Positions 17,362 to 30,087 are shown, counted from the stretch's first letter. The stretch: DNA of 64,000 bases from Sphingomonas sp. Mn802worker (GCF_000382485.1 NZ_AORY01000004.1:496001-560000), one strand, 5' to 3'. Notes: generated from the sequence alone by a model not told the origin. A program made the numbers and translations.

Positions 17362-17376
17362 ATCATCAACTGAGGC

Positions 17377-18267
17377 GTGATGCGCTTACCCGATCTTGAG
17401 GCCTGGGCGATTTTCGCCGCAGTGGCCGAGCATCGTTCGTTCAGCGGTGCGGCCGACGCGATCGGGCTGAGCAAGGCGACGGTGTCGAAGGCGGTGTCGC
17501 GGCTGGAGGCGCAACTGGGCCAGTCGCTGTTCCACCGCACCTCGCGCCGGCTCGCGCTGACCGAGGCGGGGCGGCCGCTTGCCGAGCGCGCCGCGCGGAT
17601 GGTGGCGGAAGCGCGCAGTGCGGAGGAGGCGGCGCGCGACGCGGCATCGGCGCCGGCCGGGCGGGTGCGGCTGGCGGCGCCGGCATCGTTCGGCATCCGC
17701 AACGTCGCCCCGCTCGTCGCCGAGTTCCTGTCTGCGCATCCCAGAATCGAGATCGAGCTGCATCTGTCAGACGCGCGCGTCGAGATCGTCGCGGAAGGGT
17801 TCGACGTCGCGCTCAGGATCGCCGACCTGCCCGACTCGTCGCTCCGCGCGCGCCGGCTGTGCACGGTCGCGGCGCATCTGGTCGCCGCGCCATCGTATCT
17901 GGCGGCGCACGGAACGCCGACGCACCCGGCGCAACTGGGAGAGCACCGCCTGCTCGGCTATACCAACATCACCGGCCCTTGGCGCTTTCGTGGGCCGGGC
18001 GGCGCGGATGTGTCGGTCAAGGCGGAGGGGCCGCTGTCGGCGAATTCGGGCGATGCGCTGGTGCCGGCGCTGGTCGCCGGGCTCGGCATCGCGCGCCTGC
18101 CGGCGTTCATCCTGGGCGACGCGCTGACCAGCGGGGCGGTGGTGCCGATCCTGCCGGAGTGGATGCCGCCGGGCGTTGCGCTTCATCTGCTGACGCCGCC
18201 CAGCGCATTGCGACCGGCGCGGGTCGAGGCGCTGATCGCTTTTCTGGTCGAACGGTTGCGCGACTAG
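17377..18267 (+). CDS. LysR-family transcriptional regulator
   Basis: A 296-residue LTTR with N-terminal winged HTH (LEAWAIFAAVAEHRSFSGAADAIGLSKATVSKAVSRLE...) and a C-terminal effector-binding domain (VRLAAPASFGIRNVAPLVAEF onwards). The start is GTG 17377 or the adjacent in-frame ATG 17380. It presumably controls the divergent pirin-wrbA genes via the 17338-17361 repeat. Its stop codon overlaps the stop of the convergent HPP gene in a shared CTAG (18264-18267). Confidence 0.93.
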   Translation: MMRLPDLEAWAIFAAVAEHRSFSGAADAIGLSKATVSKAVSRLEAQLGQSLFHRTSRRLALTEAGRPLAERAARMVAEARSAEEAARDAASAPAGRVRLAAPASFGIRNVAPLVAEFLSAHPRIEIELHLSDARVEIVAEGFDVALRIADLPDSSLRARRLCTVAAHLVAAPSYLAAHGTPTHPAQLGEHRLLGYTNITGPWRFRGPGGADVSVKAEGPLSANSGDALVPALVAGLGIARLPAFILGDALTSGAVVPILPEWMPPGVALHLLTPPSALRPARVEALIAFLVERLRD

Positions 18268-18926
18268 GCGCGGGTGCGCCGCTCGGCATGAGCGACGGCA
18301 GTGCGGACCAGCAGATCGAGATCATCACGCGAGACATCGAACGTCTCACCCATCTCTTGCAAGGCGCGATCGATGTCTTCGGGATGCGGCGGCAAGGGGG
18401 CAAGCGGAGCGGCGGCCTTGGCGCGGTGCGGGTAACTGTGCCCGGACAGGCGGTGGAACAGCACGCCGGCGAGCACGAGGATGGCGGCGTTCGCTGCGAC
18501 GGGCATGAACGCGAAGCTCCAGCCCTGTGCCTGCACCGCGCCGCCGCCCAGTACCGCGAGCAACGACGCCGCGCCGCCCGGCGGATGGAGCGAGCGGGTC
18601 AGCGACATCAGCGCGATCGCACCGCCGACCGCGATGCCGGCCGCAAGCGCGGGCTCTTGTACGATCCGGGCAACCGCGATGCCGACAAGTGCCGACAGCA
18701 GGTTGCCGCCGATCACCGGCCATGGCTGCGCCAGCGGGCTGGCGGGAACGGCGAAGACGAGCACCGCGGATGCGCCCATCGGCGCGACCAGCAGTAGCAC
18801 GGGCCCATGCGGCAGCAGCGCCGTGCAGATCGCGGCGGTCAGCGCGATGCCGACCAGCGCACCGACCGCGGCGATCATCCGGTCGCGCAGGTTCGCGCCG
18901 GCGAGAAGCGGGGTGAACGGTCGCAT
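18264..18926 (-). CDS. HPP family integral membrane protein
   Basis: A 220-residue membrane protein with about four spans and the hallmark HPP motif in SLTRSLHPPGGAASLLAVLGGG. HPP proteins are linked to nitrite transport in plastids and cyanobacteria; bacterial function is mostly unproven. The last 45 residues are soluble (HPEDIDRALQEMGETFDVSRDDLDLL). I chose ATG 18926 (MRPFTPLLAGANLRDR); an ATG 36 bp further upstream is possible. It is convergent with the LysR gene. Confidence 0.85.
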   Translation of the reverse strand: MRPFTPLLAGANLRDRMIAAVGALVGIALTAAICTALLPHGPVLLLVAPMGASAVLVFAVPASPLAQPWPVIGGNLLSALVGIAVARIVQEPALAAGIAVGGAIALMSLTRSLHPPGGAASLLAVLGGGAVQAQGWSFAFMPVAANAAILVLAGVLFHRLSGHSYPHRAKAAAPLAPLPPHPEDIDRALQEMGETFDVSRDDLDLLVRTAVAHAERRTRA

Positions 18927-19009
18927 CGGGTTCGCGCTATGCGACGCCGCTAGCGGGCGCAATCAGGCATGACGCGCTGCTTCGGCTCGGCAGCGCAGCG
19001 CCGAACCAC

Positions 19010-19570
19010 TCAGTCGCGTGCCGAGTAGTTGGCAAGACGCACCGGTGGGTGGCTGGGCAGAGCAAGAGCAACGGGTGCAGGCCGACTTCCAACACGTGCA
19101 TTGTCGTTGGCTGCCCGGACCCGACGACATCGTGATGCGGCGAACCAGCTTAGTAACGCGATCGTCAGGGCTTGAAACGGCGACAACGGTCCAGCGACCA
19201 GCGCGACGAGCGCCGCCATTCGCGCCACGTCCCGCTTGCTCCGACGCATCGCCACACTCCACGCCGCCGAGGCCGCGACCGTGCCGATCAGCAGCGCGGA
19301 CCATGGCCCGGCCAGCGCGGGCAGATAGGAAGAGAGCGCGACGAGGTCGATCCACCTGAAGCCGACCATCAGCCAGCCGAGCGTCGCGACGATCGCCCAC
19401 GCCCTTGCGCGCGCCTGCCACGCCCGCGCGATTAGCAACGGTGAAAGCGCCCAGCCGATCGGCGTCATCACGCCCGCAAGTATGACAGCGAACGAAATCC
19501 CCACGGCCCGACGGCGGGCTCGCAAGCCTCGTTCGGCGACGGGGGAAGGAATTTGCGGCAGGCGGTACAC
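19010..19570 (-). CDS. Hypothetical membrane protein
   Basis: A 186-residue reading frame with a GTG start, a basic N-terminus ([11 protein letters not shown]) and four to five hydrophobic segments ([81 protein letters not shown]). The C-terminus is basic and polar with the AANDN motif. No family recognised. Hydrophobic patterning argues for a real gene, but an overlapping frame exists on the same strand, so support is moderate. It is divergent from the ribosomal str operon. Confidence 0.6.
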   Translation of the reverse strand: MYRLPQIPSPVAERGLRARRRAVGISFAVILAGVMTPIGWALSPLLIARAWQARARAWAIVATLGWLMVGFRWIDLVALSSYLPALAGPWSALLIGTVAASAAWSVAMRRSKRDVARMAALVALVAGPLSPFQALTIALLSWFAASRCRRVRAANDNARVGSRPAPVALALPSHPPVRLANYSARD

Positions 19571-19630
19571 GACCGCCGCAATGGCACGTCGCTGCTTTTT
19601 ACCCGGTTAAGATGCTCGCAGCCGCTCCCA

Positions 19631-19659
19631 TTGACGCTGCGATGGCGGGTGCGTATACG
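19631..19659 (+). promoter_or_regulatory. Candidate housekeeping promoter of the str operon (rpsL)
   Basis: TTGACG (19631-19636), a 17-bp spacer and TATACG (19654-19659) form a near-consensus sigma-70 promoter. Transcription would begin near 19666, giving a leader of about 155 nt before rpsL. Confidence 0.65.
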
Positions 19660-19821
19660 CGCCGACGTTCGACGGGAGGAGACTCCCGTTTGGGCAAGCT
19701 TGAACATTGCTGGATGCTTGAGGGACCACGAGGGCCGTTGTCGGCTTCTCCTTGGTCCTTTTCGTATTCCAAGTGCTGTTATGGCTCCAGCAAAGTAACC
19801 TATGGAAAGGTGAAGGCTTCA

Positions 19822-20193
19822 ATGCCGACGATCAACCAGCTGGTCCGCAAGGGCCGCGACCCGCAGAAGGCCAAGTCGAAGGTCCCTGCGATGGAGCAGA
19901 ACCCGCAGAAGCGCGGCGTCTGCACCCGTGTCTATACCACGACCCCGAAGAAGCCGAACTCGGCGCTGCGCAAGGTGGCCAAGGTCCGCCTGACCAACCA
20001 GCGCGAGGTCATCAGCTACATTCCGGGCGAAGGCCACAACCTGCAGGAGCACTCAGTGGTGCTGATCCGCGGCGGGCGTGTGCGCGATCTTCCGGGTGTG
20101 CGTTACCACGTGCTGCGCGGCGTGCTCGACACGCAGGGCGTCAAGGACCGCCGTCAGTCGCGGTCGAAGTACGGTGCGAAGCGGCCGAAGTAA
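19822..20193 (+). CDS. rpsL: 30S ribosomal protein S12
   Basis: Decoding-site protein S12, 123 residues, aligning without gaps to E. coli S12 over most of its length. Lys43 in [12 protein letters not shown] is conserved, but position 88 is Arg ([10 protein letters not shown]; codon CGC at 20083-20085) where E. coli and most bacteria have Lys. A K88R change confers streptomycin resistance in several bacteria, so this protein is predicted to be naturally refractory. The start is ATG 19822, preceded by AAAGGTGAAGG. First gene of the str operon. Confidence 0.98.
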   Translation: MPTINQLVRKGRDPQKAKSKVPAMEQNPQKRGVCTRVYTTTPKKPNSALRKVAKVRLTNQREVISYIPGEGHNLQEHSVVLIRGGRVRDLPGVRYHVLRGVLDTQGVKDRRQSRSKYGAKRPK

Positions 20194-20238
20194 TTCGGCC
20201 CTACCGTTTCTTTTACAGCTGATTGAAAGGTCTTCCTC

Positions 20239-20709
20239 ATGGCGCGTCGTCGTCGTCCAGAAAAGCGTGAAATCCTGCCCGATCCAAAGTTCGGTGACAT
20301 CACGCTGTCCAAGTTCATGAATTCGGTGATGCTCGACGGCAAGAAGTCCGTCGCGGAGGGCATCGTCTATGGTGCGATGGAAACCGTCGAGACCCGCGCG
20401 AAGCGCGAGCCGATCGGCGTGTTCCACGACGCGCTGAACAACATCAAGCCGGGCATCGAGGTCCGGTCGCGCCGCGTCGGCGGTGCGACCTACCAGGTGC
20501 CGGTCGAGGTCCGTCCCGAGCGTGCGCAGGCGCTGGCGATCCGCTGGCTGATCGCGGCGGCACGTGCGCGCAGCGAGAACACGATGGCCGCACGCCTGTC
20601 GGGTGAGCTGCTCGACGCGTCGAACAACCGCGGCAACGCGGTCAAGAAGCGCGAAGACACGCACCGCATGGCGGAAGCGAACCGCGCGTTCAGCCACTAC
20701 CGCTGGTAA
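20239..20709 (+). CDS. rpsG: 30S ribosomal protein S7
   Basis: S7, 156 residues ([20 protein letters not shown]), the primary assembly protein of the 30S head; binds 16S rRNA 3' domain. Normal length. It follows rpsL by 45 bp. In E. coli S7 is the translational repressor of the str operon; here a long structured spacer follows the gene. Confidence 0.98.
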   Translation: MARRRRPEKREILPDPKFGDITLSKFMNSVMLDGKKSVAEGIVYGAMETVETRAKREPIGVFHDALNNIKPGIEVRSRRVGGATYQVPVEVRPERAQALAIRWLIAAARARSENTMAARLSGELLDASNNRGNAVKKREDTHRMAEANRAFSHYRW

Positions 20710-20766
20710 GCGCTGGCGCCGGCAATCGTCGGCGCCGGTAAGTGGTTGCGAACGCTGGCCGACCGG

Positions 20767-20795
20767 TTGGCGTTCGCGATAACATAGACTATATC
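20767..20795 (+). promoter_or_regulatory. Candidate internal promoter upstream of fusA
   Basis: TTGGCG (20767-20772), 17-bp spacer, TATATC (20790-20795). The -35 lies in the right arm of an imperfect 13-bp hairpin (20748-20777). It would allow fusA-tuf expression independent of rpsL-rpsG. Confidence 0.5.
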
Positions 20796-20851
20796 GGTTG
20801 AGCGGGTTCGCCCGCACTCCCGATCGCTGTTCCCTCCATGATGGAGGTGTA

Positions 20852-20877
20852 GGGCCGAGCTTGGACAAGCTCGGCCC
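20852..20877 (+). other. Hairpin in the rpsG-fusA spacer
   Basis: Perfect 11-bp stem (GGGCCGAGCTT / AAGCTCGGCCC), loop GGAC, within the 236-bp spacer. Further stems are GGCGCCG/CGGCGCC (20715 region), GCGAACGC/GCGTTCGC (20748-20777) and CCTCC/GGAGG (20833-20847). No T-run follows, so it acts as a structured leader or processing site, not a terminator. Confidence 0.55.
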
Positions 20878-20945
20878 GAACGGCTAGGGGGCGACCTCGC
20901 AAACGTTGGCATCGCCGGGCTGATCCGGCACAGGAGTGAAGCATC

Positions 20946-23039
<2,094 letters not shown>

Positions 23040-23113
23040 GGTGCACGGGGGGCAGGGTAACCTGCTCCCGAGACACCGCAGGCCGGCCGACCTCGGGTCT
23101 GCCCGAGGATCGA

Positions 23114-23138
23114 CGACGCGGAATTCACTTCCGCGTCG
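23114..23138 (+). other. Hairpin in the fusA-tuf spacer
   Basis: Perfect 10-bp stem (CGACGCGGAA / TTCCGCGTCG), loop TTCAC, in the 220-bp spacer. A second stem CCTCGGG/CCCGAGG (23091-23108) and a third around GCAGG-GTAA-CCTGC (23053-23066) precede it. Function unknown; no T-run. Confidence 0.5.
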
Positions 23139-23259
23139 CCCCGCGACTGGGAGCATCCCGGCCAAGGGGTTTGCGCAACACGAATTCAGCCGCTATGGGG
23201 CCGCCTTCACCGCGGGTCCTGCGTGCGGCTCCAGTGACATCCAAGAAGGTAGGGAAACA

Positions 23260-24456
<1,197 letters not shown>

Positions 24457-24509
24457 TATAGGCGCCAGCCTTACGAAGGGTGGTGGTTCGACCATCGGCC
24501 TTCGGCAAG

Positions 24510-24546
24510 CGGCCCGCACCGGCGACGGTGCGGGCCGTTCGCTTTT
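24510..24546 (+). terminator. Terminator-like hairpin after tuf
   Basis: Perfect 12-bp stem (CGGCCCGCACCG / CGGTGCGGGCCG), loop GCGA, followed by TTCGCTTTTA. It probably ends most str-operon transcription, making rpsJ the start of a separate unit. Confidence 0.75.
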
Positions 24547-24662
24547 AAGTAGGGACACTTTCACGCCGCGGCTTCGGTCGGGCGTGCTCGCGTCCAGTCG
24601 CAAGCGTATTAAACCAGCAAGAGCCGCTCGCCGCGGCCCGCTCTTTCGCATCGGTAGGGAAC

Positions 24663-24971
24663 ATGGACACCAACATCCGCATCCGCCTGAAAGCATTCGA
24701 TCACCGCGTGCTTGACCAGGCGACCGGCGACATCGCCGACACCGCTCGCCGCACCGGCGCGCTGATCCGTGGCCCGATCCCGCTTCCGACCCGCATCGAG
24801 AAGTTCACCGTCAACCGCGGCCCGCACGTCGACAAGAAGAGCCGCGAGCAGTTCGAGGTGCGCACCTACAAGCGTATGCTCGACATCGTGCAGCCAACCC
24901 CGCAGACCGTCGACGCGCTGATGAAGCTCGACCTCGCGGCCGGTGTTGACGTCGAGATCAAGCTGGCCTAA
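24663..24971 (+). CDS. rpsJ: 30S ribosomal protein S10
   Basis: S10 (NusE), 102 residues ([19 protein letters not shown]), member of the 30S head and of the NusB-NusE antitermination complex. Normal length. First gene of the S10 operon, separated from tuf by 206 bp with a terminator-like hairpin, and from rplC by an unusually long 295-bp spacer. Confidence 0.98.
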   Translation: MDTNIRIRLKAFDHRVLDQATGDIADTARRTGALIRGPIPLPTRIEKFTVNRGPHVDKKSREQFEVRTYKRMLDIVQPTPQTVDALMKLDLAAGVDVEIKLA

Positions 24972-24981
24972 TGCGCCGGCT

Positions 24982-25026
24982 CCCGCGGTTGACACCAGCT
25001 TGGTGAGTCCCGCGGGTTTGTCGTTT
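24982..25026 (+). terminator. Terminator/attenuator-like element after rpsJ
   Basis: Stem CCCGCGG (24982-24988) / CCGCGGG (25010-25016) encloses a second stem CACC-AGCTT-GGTG, and is followed directly by TTTGTCGTTTTCG. It lies 11 bp past the rpsJ stop, at the head of the 295-bp rpsJ-rplC spacer. A second long stem is CAGCCCGG/CCGGGCTG (about 25156-25188). Confidence 0.5.
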
Positions 25027-25266
25027 TCGTCTTGCACGATCACGACCGTGACAACCCCGCTCTGGCTGGGTTCGCCACAACGTTGAGATACCGCCGGCGG
25101 CAACGCCTCCGGGACAGCGTCTCCCGTCACGTTCCTGCAAGGGAGCGACCAGCCCGGGACGGGGGCACGCTTCGCTTATCCGGGCTGACCCGTCGTCCTC
25201 GCGAGAGGGCGGCACAAGCACCTTCGGGATGGGCCCGCGGGTGCCTCTGTCTAGGAGCACAAGATC

Positions 25267-26019
25267 ATGCGCACTGGCGTGATCGCGAAGAAAATGGGCA
25301 TGACGCGCCTGTTCCAGGATGATGGCCGGCACGTGCCCGTCACCGTCCTGCAACTCGAAGGCTTGCAGGTCATCGCCCGTCGCGAAATGGATCGTGACGG
25401 CTACACCGCCGTCCAGCTTGGTGCAGGCAGCGCCAAGGCTAAGAATGTCGCCAAGCCGCAGCGTGGTCACTTCGGCAAGGCCGAGGTCGAGCCGAAGGCG
25501 GTCGTTGCCGAGTTCCGCGTGACCGAGGACAACCTCCTCGACGTCGGTGCCGAGCTCGCCGCAGACCATTATGTCGCCGGCCAGTACGTCGACATCCAGG
25601 GTCGTACGCAGGGCAAGGGTTTCGCCGGCGCGATGAAGCGCTGGAACTTCGGCGGTCTGCGCGCCACGCACGGCGTGTCGGTCAGCCATCGCTCGCACGG
25701 TTCGACGGGTAACCGTCAGGATCCGGGTCGCGTCTTCAAGAACAAGAAGATGGCCGGTCACATGGGCGACAAGAACCGCACGCAGCAGAACCTCGAGATC
25801 GTCGGCACCGACGTCGAGCGTGGCCTGATCTTCGTCAAGGGCTCGGTACCCGGCTCGAAGGGTGGCTGGTTGTTCGTCAAGGACGCGGTCAAGCTGCCCC
25901 GCCACGAGACCGCACCGTTCCCCGCCAGCCTGAAGCAGGCTGCCACCAACAACACCGCCGCTGACACGCCGGCCGACATTTCGGCCGACACGCAGGCGAC
26001 CGACGGCCAGGAGGGCTGA
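25267..26019 (+). CDS. rplC: 50S ribosomal protein L3
   Basis: L3, 250 residues, an early 23S-binding assembly protein near the peptidyltransferase centre. The core includes [16 protein letters not shown] and [15 protein letters not shown] ... [20 protein letters not shown]. It is about 40 residues longer than E. coli L3 because of an Ala/Thr/Asp-rich C-terminal tail ([24 protein letters not shown]). ATG follows TAGGAGCACAAGATC. rplD starts 2 bp after its stop. Confidence 0.98.
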   Translation: MRTGVIAKKMGMTRLFQDDGRHVPVTVLQLEGLQVIARREMDRDGYTAVQLGAGSAKAKNVAKPQRGHFGKAEVEPKAVVAEFRVTEDNLLDVGAELAADHYVAGQYVDIQGRTQGKGFAGAMKRWNFGGLRATHGVSVSHRSHGSTGNRQDPGRVFKNKKMAGHMGDKNRTQQNLEIVGTDVERGLIFVKGSVPGSKGGWLFVKDAVKLPRHETAPFPASLKQAATNNTAADTPADISADTQATDGQEG

Positions 26020-26021
26020 AC

Positions 26022-26636
26022 GTGAAGGTCAAGGTTTCCTCCTTTGCCGGCACCGACGCTGCAGAGATCGAGCTCAACGACGAGGTCTTCGGCCTCGATC
26101 CGCGTGCCGACATTCTGCACCGCGTCGTGACCTGGCAGCTTGAGAAGCGTCGCGCCACCGCGCGCGGCACGCGTGAGCGCGCCGACGTTGCCCGCTCGGG
26201 CAAGAAGTTCGGTCGCCAGAAGGGCGGCGGTACGGCTCGTCACGGCGATCGCCGCGCTCCGGTGTTCATCGGCGGTGGTAAGGCGCACGGCGCCCGTGTT
26301 CGCGACTTCAATCCGTCGCTGAACAAGAAGGTTCGCGCGCTGGGTCTGAAGATGGCGCTGTCCGCGCACGCGAAGAACGGTTCGCTGATCGTGCTCGATG
26401 GCTTTTCAGTCGCCAAGACGACCGAGCTCAAGGGCCATTTTGCGACGCTCAACACCGGCAAGCGCACGCTCGTGATCGACGGTGACGCAGGCGAGGGCTT
26501 CCGCGCCGGTCGCAACCTGGTCGGCGTCGACATGCTCCCCGCGGTGGGCGCGAACGTCTACGACATCATCAAGGCTGACACGCTGGTCCTGACCCGCGCG
26601 GCGGTCGAGAAGCTGGAGGCTCGCTTCAATGGCTAA
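26022..26636 (+). CDS. rplD: 50S ribosomal protein L4
   Basis: L4, 204 residues, with the tunnel-lining extended loop around [38 protein letters not shown] start 2 bp after rplC. In E. coli L4 autoregulates the S10 operon through a leader; here a comparable long leader lies upstream of rplC rather than rpsJ. It overlaps rplW by 8 bp. Confidence 0.98.
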   Translation: MKVKVSSFAGTDAAEIELNDEVFGLDPRADILHRVVTWQLEKRRATARGTRERADVARSGKKFGRQKGGGTARHGDRRAPVFIGGGKAHGARVRDFNPSLNKKVRALGLKMALSAHAKNGSLIVLDGFSVAKTTELKGHFATLNTGKRTLVIDGDAGEGFRAGRNLVGVDMLPAVGANVYDIIKADTLVLTRAAVEKLEARFNG

Positions 26637-26943
26637 GCAGGCAAAGGCGATCGACAACCGTCACTATGACGTGATTGTCGCGCCGCACATCACGGAGAAG
26701 GCGACCCTTCTCTCCGAGCAGAACGCCGTTGTGTTCAAGGTCGCCAACAAGGCGACCAAGCCGGAGATCAAGGCAGCGGTCGAGGCTCTGTTCGACGTGT
26801 CCGTGAAGAGCGTGAACACGATCGTGCAGAAGGGCAAGACCAAGCGCTGGAAGGGTGCGCCCTACCAGCGGTCTGACATGAAGAAGGCGATCGTCACCCT
26901 CACCGAGGGTCAGTCGATCGACGTCACCGAGGGGGCCAAGTAA
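26629..26943 (+). CDS. rplW: 50S ribosomal protein L23
   Basis: L23, 104 residues ([21 protein letters not shown]), docking site for trigger factor and SRP at the tunnel exit. Start overlaps rplD by 8 bp; stop is 1 bp from rplB. Normal length. Confidence 0.98.
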   Translation: MAKQAKAIDNRHYDVIVAPHITEKATLLSEQNAVVFKVANKATKPEIKAAVEALFDVSVKSVNTIVQKGKTKRWKGAPYQRSDMKKAIVTLTEGQSIDVTEGAK

Positions 26944-26944
26944 G

Positions 26945-27778
26945 ATGGCACTCAAGCATTATAACCCGACGTCGCCCGCGCAGCGCGGCCTCATCCTCGT
27001 CGATAAGTCGTCGCTGTGGAAGGGGAAGCCCGTCAAGGCGCTGACCGAGGGCAAGAACAAGACCGGCGGCCGAAACAACAAGGGTCACGTGACCAGCCGC
27101 GGCATCGCGGGCGGCCACAAGCAGAAGTACCGCTTCATTGACTTCAAGCGTCGCAAGTGGGACGCCGAGGGTACGGTCGAGCGGCTCGAGTACGATCCCA
27201 ACCGCACCGCGTTCATCGCGCTGGTGTCGTATGCGGACGGCGAGCAGGCCTACATCATCGCGCCGCAGCGTCTCGCGGTCGGTGACAAGGTGATCGCGGC
27301 GAAGAAGACCGACACCAAGCCCGGCAATGCGATGGAGATCGGCCAGGTCCCCGTCGGCACCATCGTCCACAACGTGGAGATGAAGCCGAACAAGGGCGGG
27401 CAGATTGCGCGCTCGGCCGGCACCTACGTGCAGGTCGTGGGTCGTGACCGCGGCATGGTGATCGTTCGCCTGAACTCGGGCGAGCAGCGCTACATCCGTG
27501 CCGAGTGCATGGCGACGGTCGGCGCGGTGTCGAACCCTGACAACCAGAACACGAACCTCGGCAAGGCCGGTCGTTCGCGCTGGATGGGTTCGCGTCCGCT
27601 GACACGCGGTGTTGCGAAGAACCCGGTCGACCACCCGCACGGCGGTGGTGAAGGCCGGACCTCGGGCGGCCGTCATCCGGTCACGCCGTGGGGCAAGCCG
27701 ACCAAGGGTGCGCGCACCCGCCACAACAAGTCTACGGACAAGATGATCATCCGTAGCCGTCACGCGAGGAAGAAGTAA
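26945..27778 (+). CDS. rplB: 50S ribosomal protein L2
   Basis: L2, 277 residues, essential for subunit association and the peptidyltransferase centre. The hallmark C-terminal [25 protein letters not shown] is present, containing the conserved His. Normal length. Its stop overlaps the rpsS start by 1 bp (TAATG). Confidence 0.99.
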   Translation: MALKHYNPTSPAQRGLILVDKSSLWKGKPVKALTEGKNKTGGRNNKGHVTSRGIAGGHKQKYRFIDFKRRKWDAEGTVERLEYDPNRTAFIALVSYADGEQAYIIAPQRLAVGDKVIAAKKTDTKPGNAMEIGQVPVGTIVHNVEMKPNKGGQIARSAGTYVQVVGRDRGMVIVRLNSGEQRYIRAECMATVGAVSNPDNQNTNLGKAGRSRWMGSRPLTRGVAKNPVDHPHGGGEGRTSGGRHPVTPWGKPTKGARTRHNKSTDKMIIRSRHARKK

Positions 27779-28053
27779 TGGCGCGCTCCGTCTGGAAGGG
27801 CCCGTTCGTCGAACTGAGCCTTCTCAAGAAGGCCGAAGCCGCGCAGGACGCGGGTGGCCGTGCGCCGATCAAGACCTGGTCGCGCCGCTCCACCATCCTG
27901 CCGCAGTTCGTTGGTCTGACGTTCACCGTCTACAATGGCCGTAAGTTTGTGCCCGTCTCGATCAACGAGGACATGGTCGGCATGAAGCTCGGCGAGTTCG
28001 CGCCGACCCGGTATTTTCCGGGTCACGCGGCTGACAAGAAGGGTAAGCGCTGA
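27778..28053 (+). CDS. rpsS: 30S ribosomal protein S19
   Basis: S19, 91 residues ([42 protein letters not shown]), 30S head protein that contacts S13. Overlaps both neighbours by 1 bp. Confidence 0.98.
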   Translation: MARSVWKGPFVELSLLKKAEAAQDAGGRAPIKTWSRRSTILPQFVGLTFTVYNGRKFVPVSINEDMVGMKLGEFAPTRYFPGHAADKKGKR

Positions 28054-28430
28054 TGTCGAAGCCAGCATCCCCTCGCAAGGTCGGCGACAAGGAGGCCTTG
28101 TCGGTCGGCACGCAGATCCGCGGATCGGCGCAGAAGCTTAACCTGGTCGCGGGCCTGATCCGCGGCCGCAAGGTCAGCGATGCGCTCAACATCCTGCAGT
28201 TCTCGACCAAGGCGATGGCGGTTGACGCACGCAAGGTGCTCGCCTCCGCGATCGCCAACGCCGAGAACAACCACAACCTCGACGTCGACGCGCTCGTCGT
28301 CGCCGAGGCGTCGGTCGGCAAGTCGATCACCATGAAGCGGTTCGCCACGCGCGGCCGCGGCAAGTCCACGCGCATCCTCAAGCCGTTCTCACGGCTGCGG
28401 ATCGTCGTGCGCGAGCAGGAAGAAGCCTAA
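28053..28430 (+). CDS. rplV: 50S ribosomal protein L22
   Basis: L22, 125 residues ([19 protein letters not shown]; beta-hairpin region [14 protein letters not shown] lining the exit tunnel). Normal length; 1-bp overlaps with rpsS and rpsC. Confidence 0.98.
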   Translation: MSKPASPRKVGDKEALSVGTQIRGSAQKLNLVAGLIRGRKVSDALNILQFSTKAMAVDARKVLASAIANAENNHNLDVDALVVAEASVGKSITMKRFATRGRGKSTRILKPFSRLRIVVREQEEA

Positions 28431-29137
28431 TGGGTCACAAGAGCAACCCGATCGGTCTGCGCCTGCAGATCAACCGCACCTGGGACAGCCGCTGGTTCGC
28501 GGAAGGCCAGGATTATGGTCGCCTGCTGCTGGAAGATCTGAAGATCCGCCAGTACATCATGGACACGCTGCCCCAGGCGGCGATCTCCAAGGTGGTGATC
28601 GAGCGTCCGGCCAAGCTGTGCCGCATCTCCGTCTTTGCGGCGCGCCCGGGCGTGATCATCGGCAAGAAGGGTTCGGACATCGAGAAGCTTCGCAAGAAGC
28701 TCGGCACGATGACCGCCTCGGACGTGTCGCTGAACATCGTTGAGATCCGCAAGCCCGAGGTCGACGCCAAGCTCGTCGCGCAGGGCATCGCCGATCAGCT
28801 CGAGCGTCGTATCGCCTTCCGTCGTGCTATGAAGCGCGCGGTGCAGTCGGCGATGCGCCTGGGTGCCGACGGCATCCGCGTCGCGTGCGGTGGTCGCCTG
28901 GGCGGCGCCGAGATCGCGCGTTCGGAGAGCTATCGTGAGGGCCGCGTGCCGCTGCATACGCTGCGCGCCAACCTCGACTATGCCGAAGCGCAGGCGCACA
29001 CCGCTTATGGTGTCTGCGGCGTCAAGGTGTGGGTCTTCAAGGGCGAGATTCTGGGCCACGATCCGATGGCGCAGGACCGGCTGATGATGGAGGCTCAGAC
29101 CTCCGGCGTGCGCCCCGCGCGCGACGATCGCCGCTAA
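28430..29137 (+). CDS. rpsC: 30S ribosomal protein S3
   Basis: S3, 235 residues, mRNA entry-site protein. KH domain with [20 protein letters not shown] and C-terminal domain [22 protein letters not shown] ... [13 protein letters not shown]. Normal length. rplP follows after 15 bp. Confidence 0.98.
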   Translation: MGHKSNPIGLRLQINRTWDSRWFAEGQDYGRLLLEDLKIRQYIMDTLPQAAISKVVIERPAKLCRISVFAARPGVIIGKKGSDIEKLRKKLGTMTASDVSLNIVEIRKPEVDAKLVAQGIADQLERRIAFRRAMKRAVQSAMRLGADGIRVACGGRLGGAEIARSESYREGRVPLHTLRANLDYAEAQAHTAYGVCGVKVWVFKGEILGHDPMAQDRLMMEAQTSGVRPARDDRR

Positions 29138-29152
29138 GGCACAGGACAGAAC

Positions 29153-29587
29153 ATGCTGCAACCAAAGCGCACCAAGTTCCGCAAGGCGTTCAAGGGCCGC
29201 ATCCACGGCGACGCCAAGGGCGGCACGGCTCTGAACTTCGGCTCGTACGGGCTGAAGGCGATGGAGCCGGAACGCATTACCGCGCGCCAGATCGAGGCGG
29301 CTCGCCGCGCGATCACGCGCCACATCAAGCGCCAGGGCCGTCTCTGGATCCGCATCTTCCCGGACGTCCCCGTCTCGTCGAAGCCGGCCGAAGTCCGCAT
29401 GGGCTCGGGCAAGGGTTCGCCCGAGTTCTGGGCCGCCCGCGTCAAGCCGGGCCGGATCCTGTTCGAGCTCGACGGCGTCGAGGGCAAGATCGCCGCGGAA
29501 GCGTTCGAGCGCGCAGCGATGAAGCTGCCGATCAAGACCAAGGTCGTGGCGCGTCTGGGCGACACGTCGCACCTGGGAGGCGAGTGA
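29153..29587 (+). CDS. rplP: 50S ribosomal protein L16
   Basis: L16, 144 residues ([41 protein letters not shown]), positions A-site tRNA. Normal length; 1 bp from rpmC. Confidence 0.98.
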   Translation: MLQPKRTKFRKAFKGRIHGDAKGGTALNFGSYGLKAMEPERITARQIEAARRAITRHIKRQGRLWIRIFPDVPVSSKPAEVRMGSGKGSPEFWAARVKPGRILFELDGVEGKIAAEAFERAAMKLPIKTKVVARLGDTSHLGGE

Positions 29588-29588
29588 G

Positions 29589-29801
29589 ATGGCTAAGGGT
29601 AAGACCAAGACCGATTTCGTCGGCCAGACCGACGACCAGCTCGGCGAGAGCCTGGGCCAGCTGAAGCGCGAGCAGTTCAACCTGCGCTTCCAGGCGGCGA
29701 CCAACCAGCTCGAGAAGCCGAGCCGCGTCCGCGAGGTCCGCAAGGACATCGCGCGCATCAAGACCCAGCAGGCGCAGCGCAACGCTGCTGCTGGCAAGTA
29801 A
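29589..29801 (+). CDS. rpmC: 50S ribosomal protein L29
   Basis: L29, 70 residues, helical protein at the exit tunnel ([21 protein letters not shown] ... [14 protein letters not shown]). Followed by rpsQ after 13 bp. Confidence 0.97.
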   Translation: MAKGKTKTDFVGQTDDQLGESLGQLKREQFNLRFQAATNQLEKPSRVREVRKDIARIKTQQAQRNAAAGK

Positions 29802-29814
29802 GAGGACGAGAGAC

Positions 29815-30087
29815 ATGCCGAAGCGCGTGCTGACCGGGGTGATCGTCTCGGACAAGGGCGAGAAGACGGTGGTCGTCAACGTGGAGCGCAAGGTCAAGCA
29901 CCCGCTCTACGGCAAGATCATCCGCCGTTCGAAGAAGTACCACGCCCACGACGAAGCGAACGAGTACAAGCAGGGCGAGACCGTGCGCATCGAAGAGACG
30001 GCGCCGATGTCGAAGCTCAAGAACTGGAAGGTGGTCGAGCGGGTCAACACCCACGCGACGCCGGAACGGGTCGACGTCGACGCGTAA
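29815..30087 (+). CDS. rpsQ: 30S ribosomal protein S17
   Basis: S17, 90 residues ([44 protein letters not shown]). Last gene of the S10 block; a 251-bp structured spacer separates it from rplN. Confidence 0.97.
   Translation: MPKRVLTGVIVSDKGEKTVVVNVERKVKHPLYGKIIRRSKKYHAHDEANEYKQGETVRIEETAPMSKLKNWKVVERVNTHATPERVDVDA

Noticed and set aside
24989..25016. TTGACA after rpsJ as a promoter for rplC
   Set aside because: A perfect -35 is present at 24989-24994, but 16-18 bp downstream the sequence is GC-only (CCGCGGGT) with no -10 element; it is better explained as part of the hairpin.
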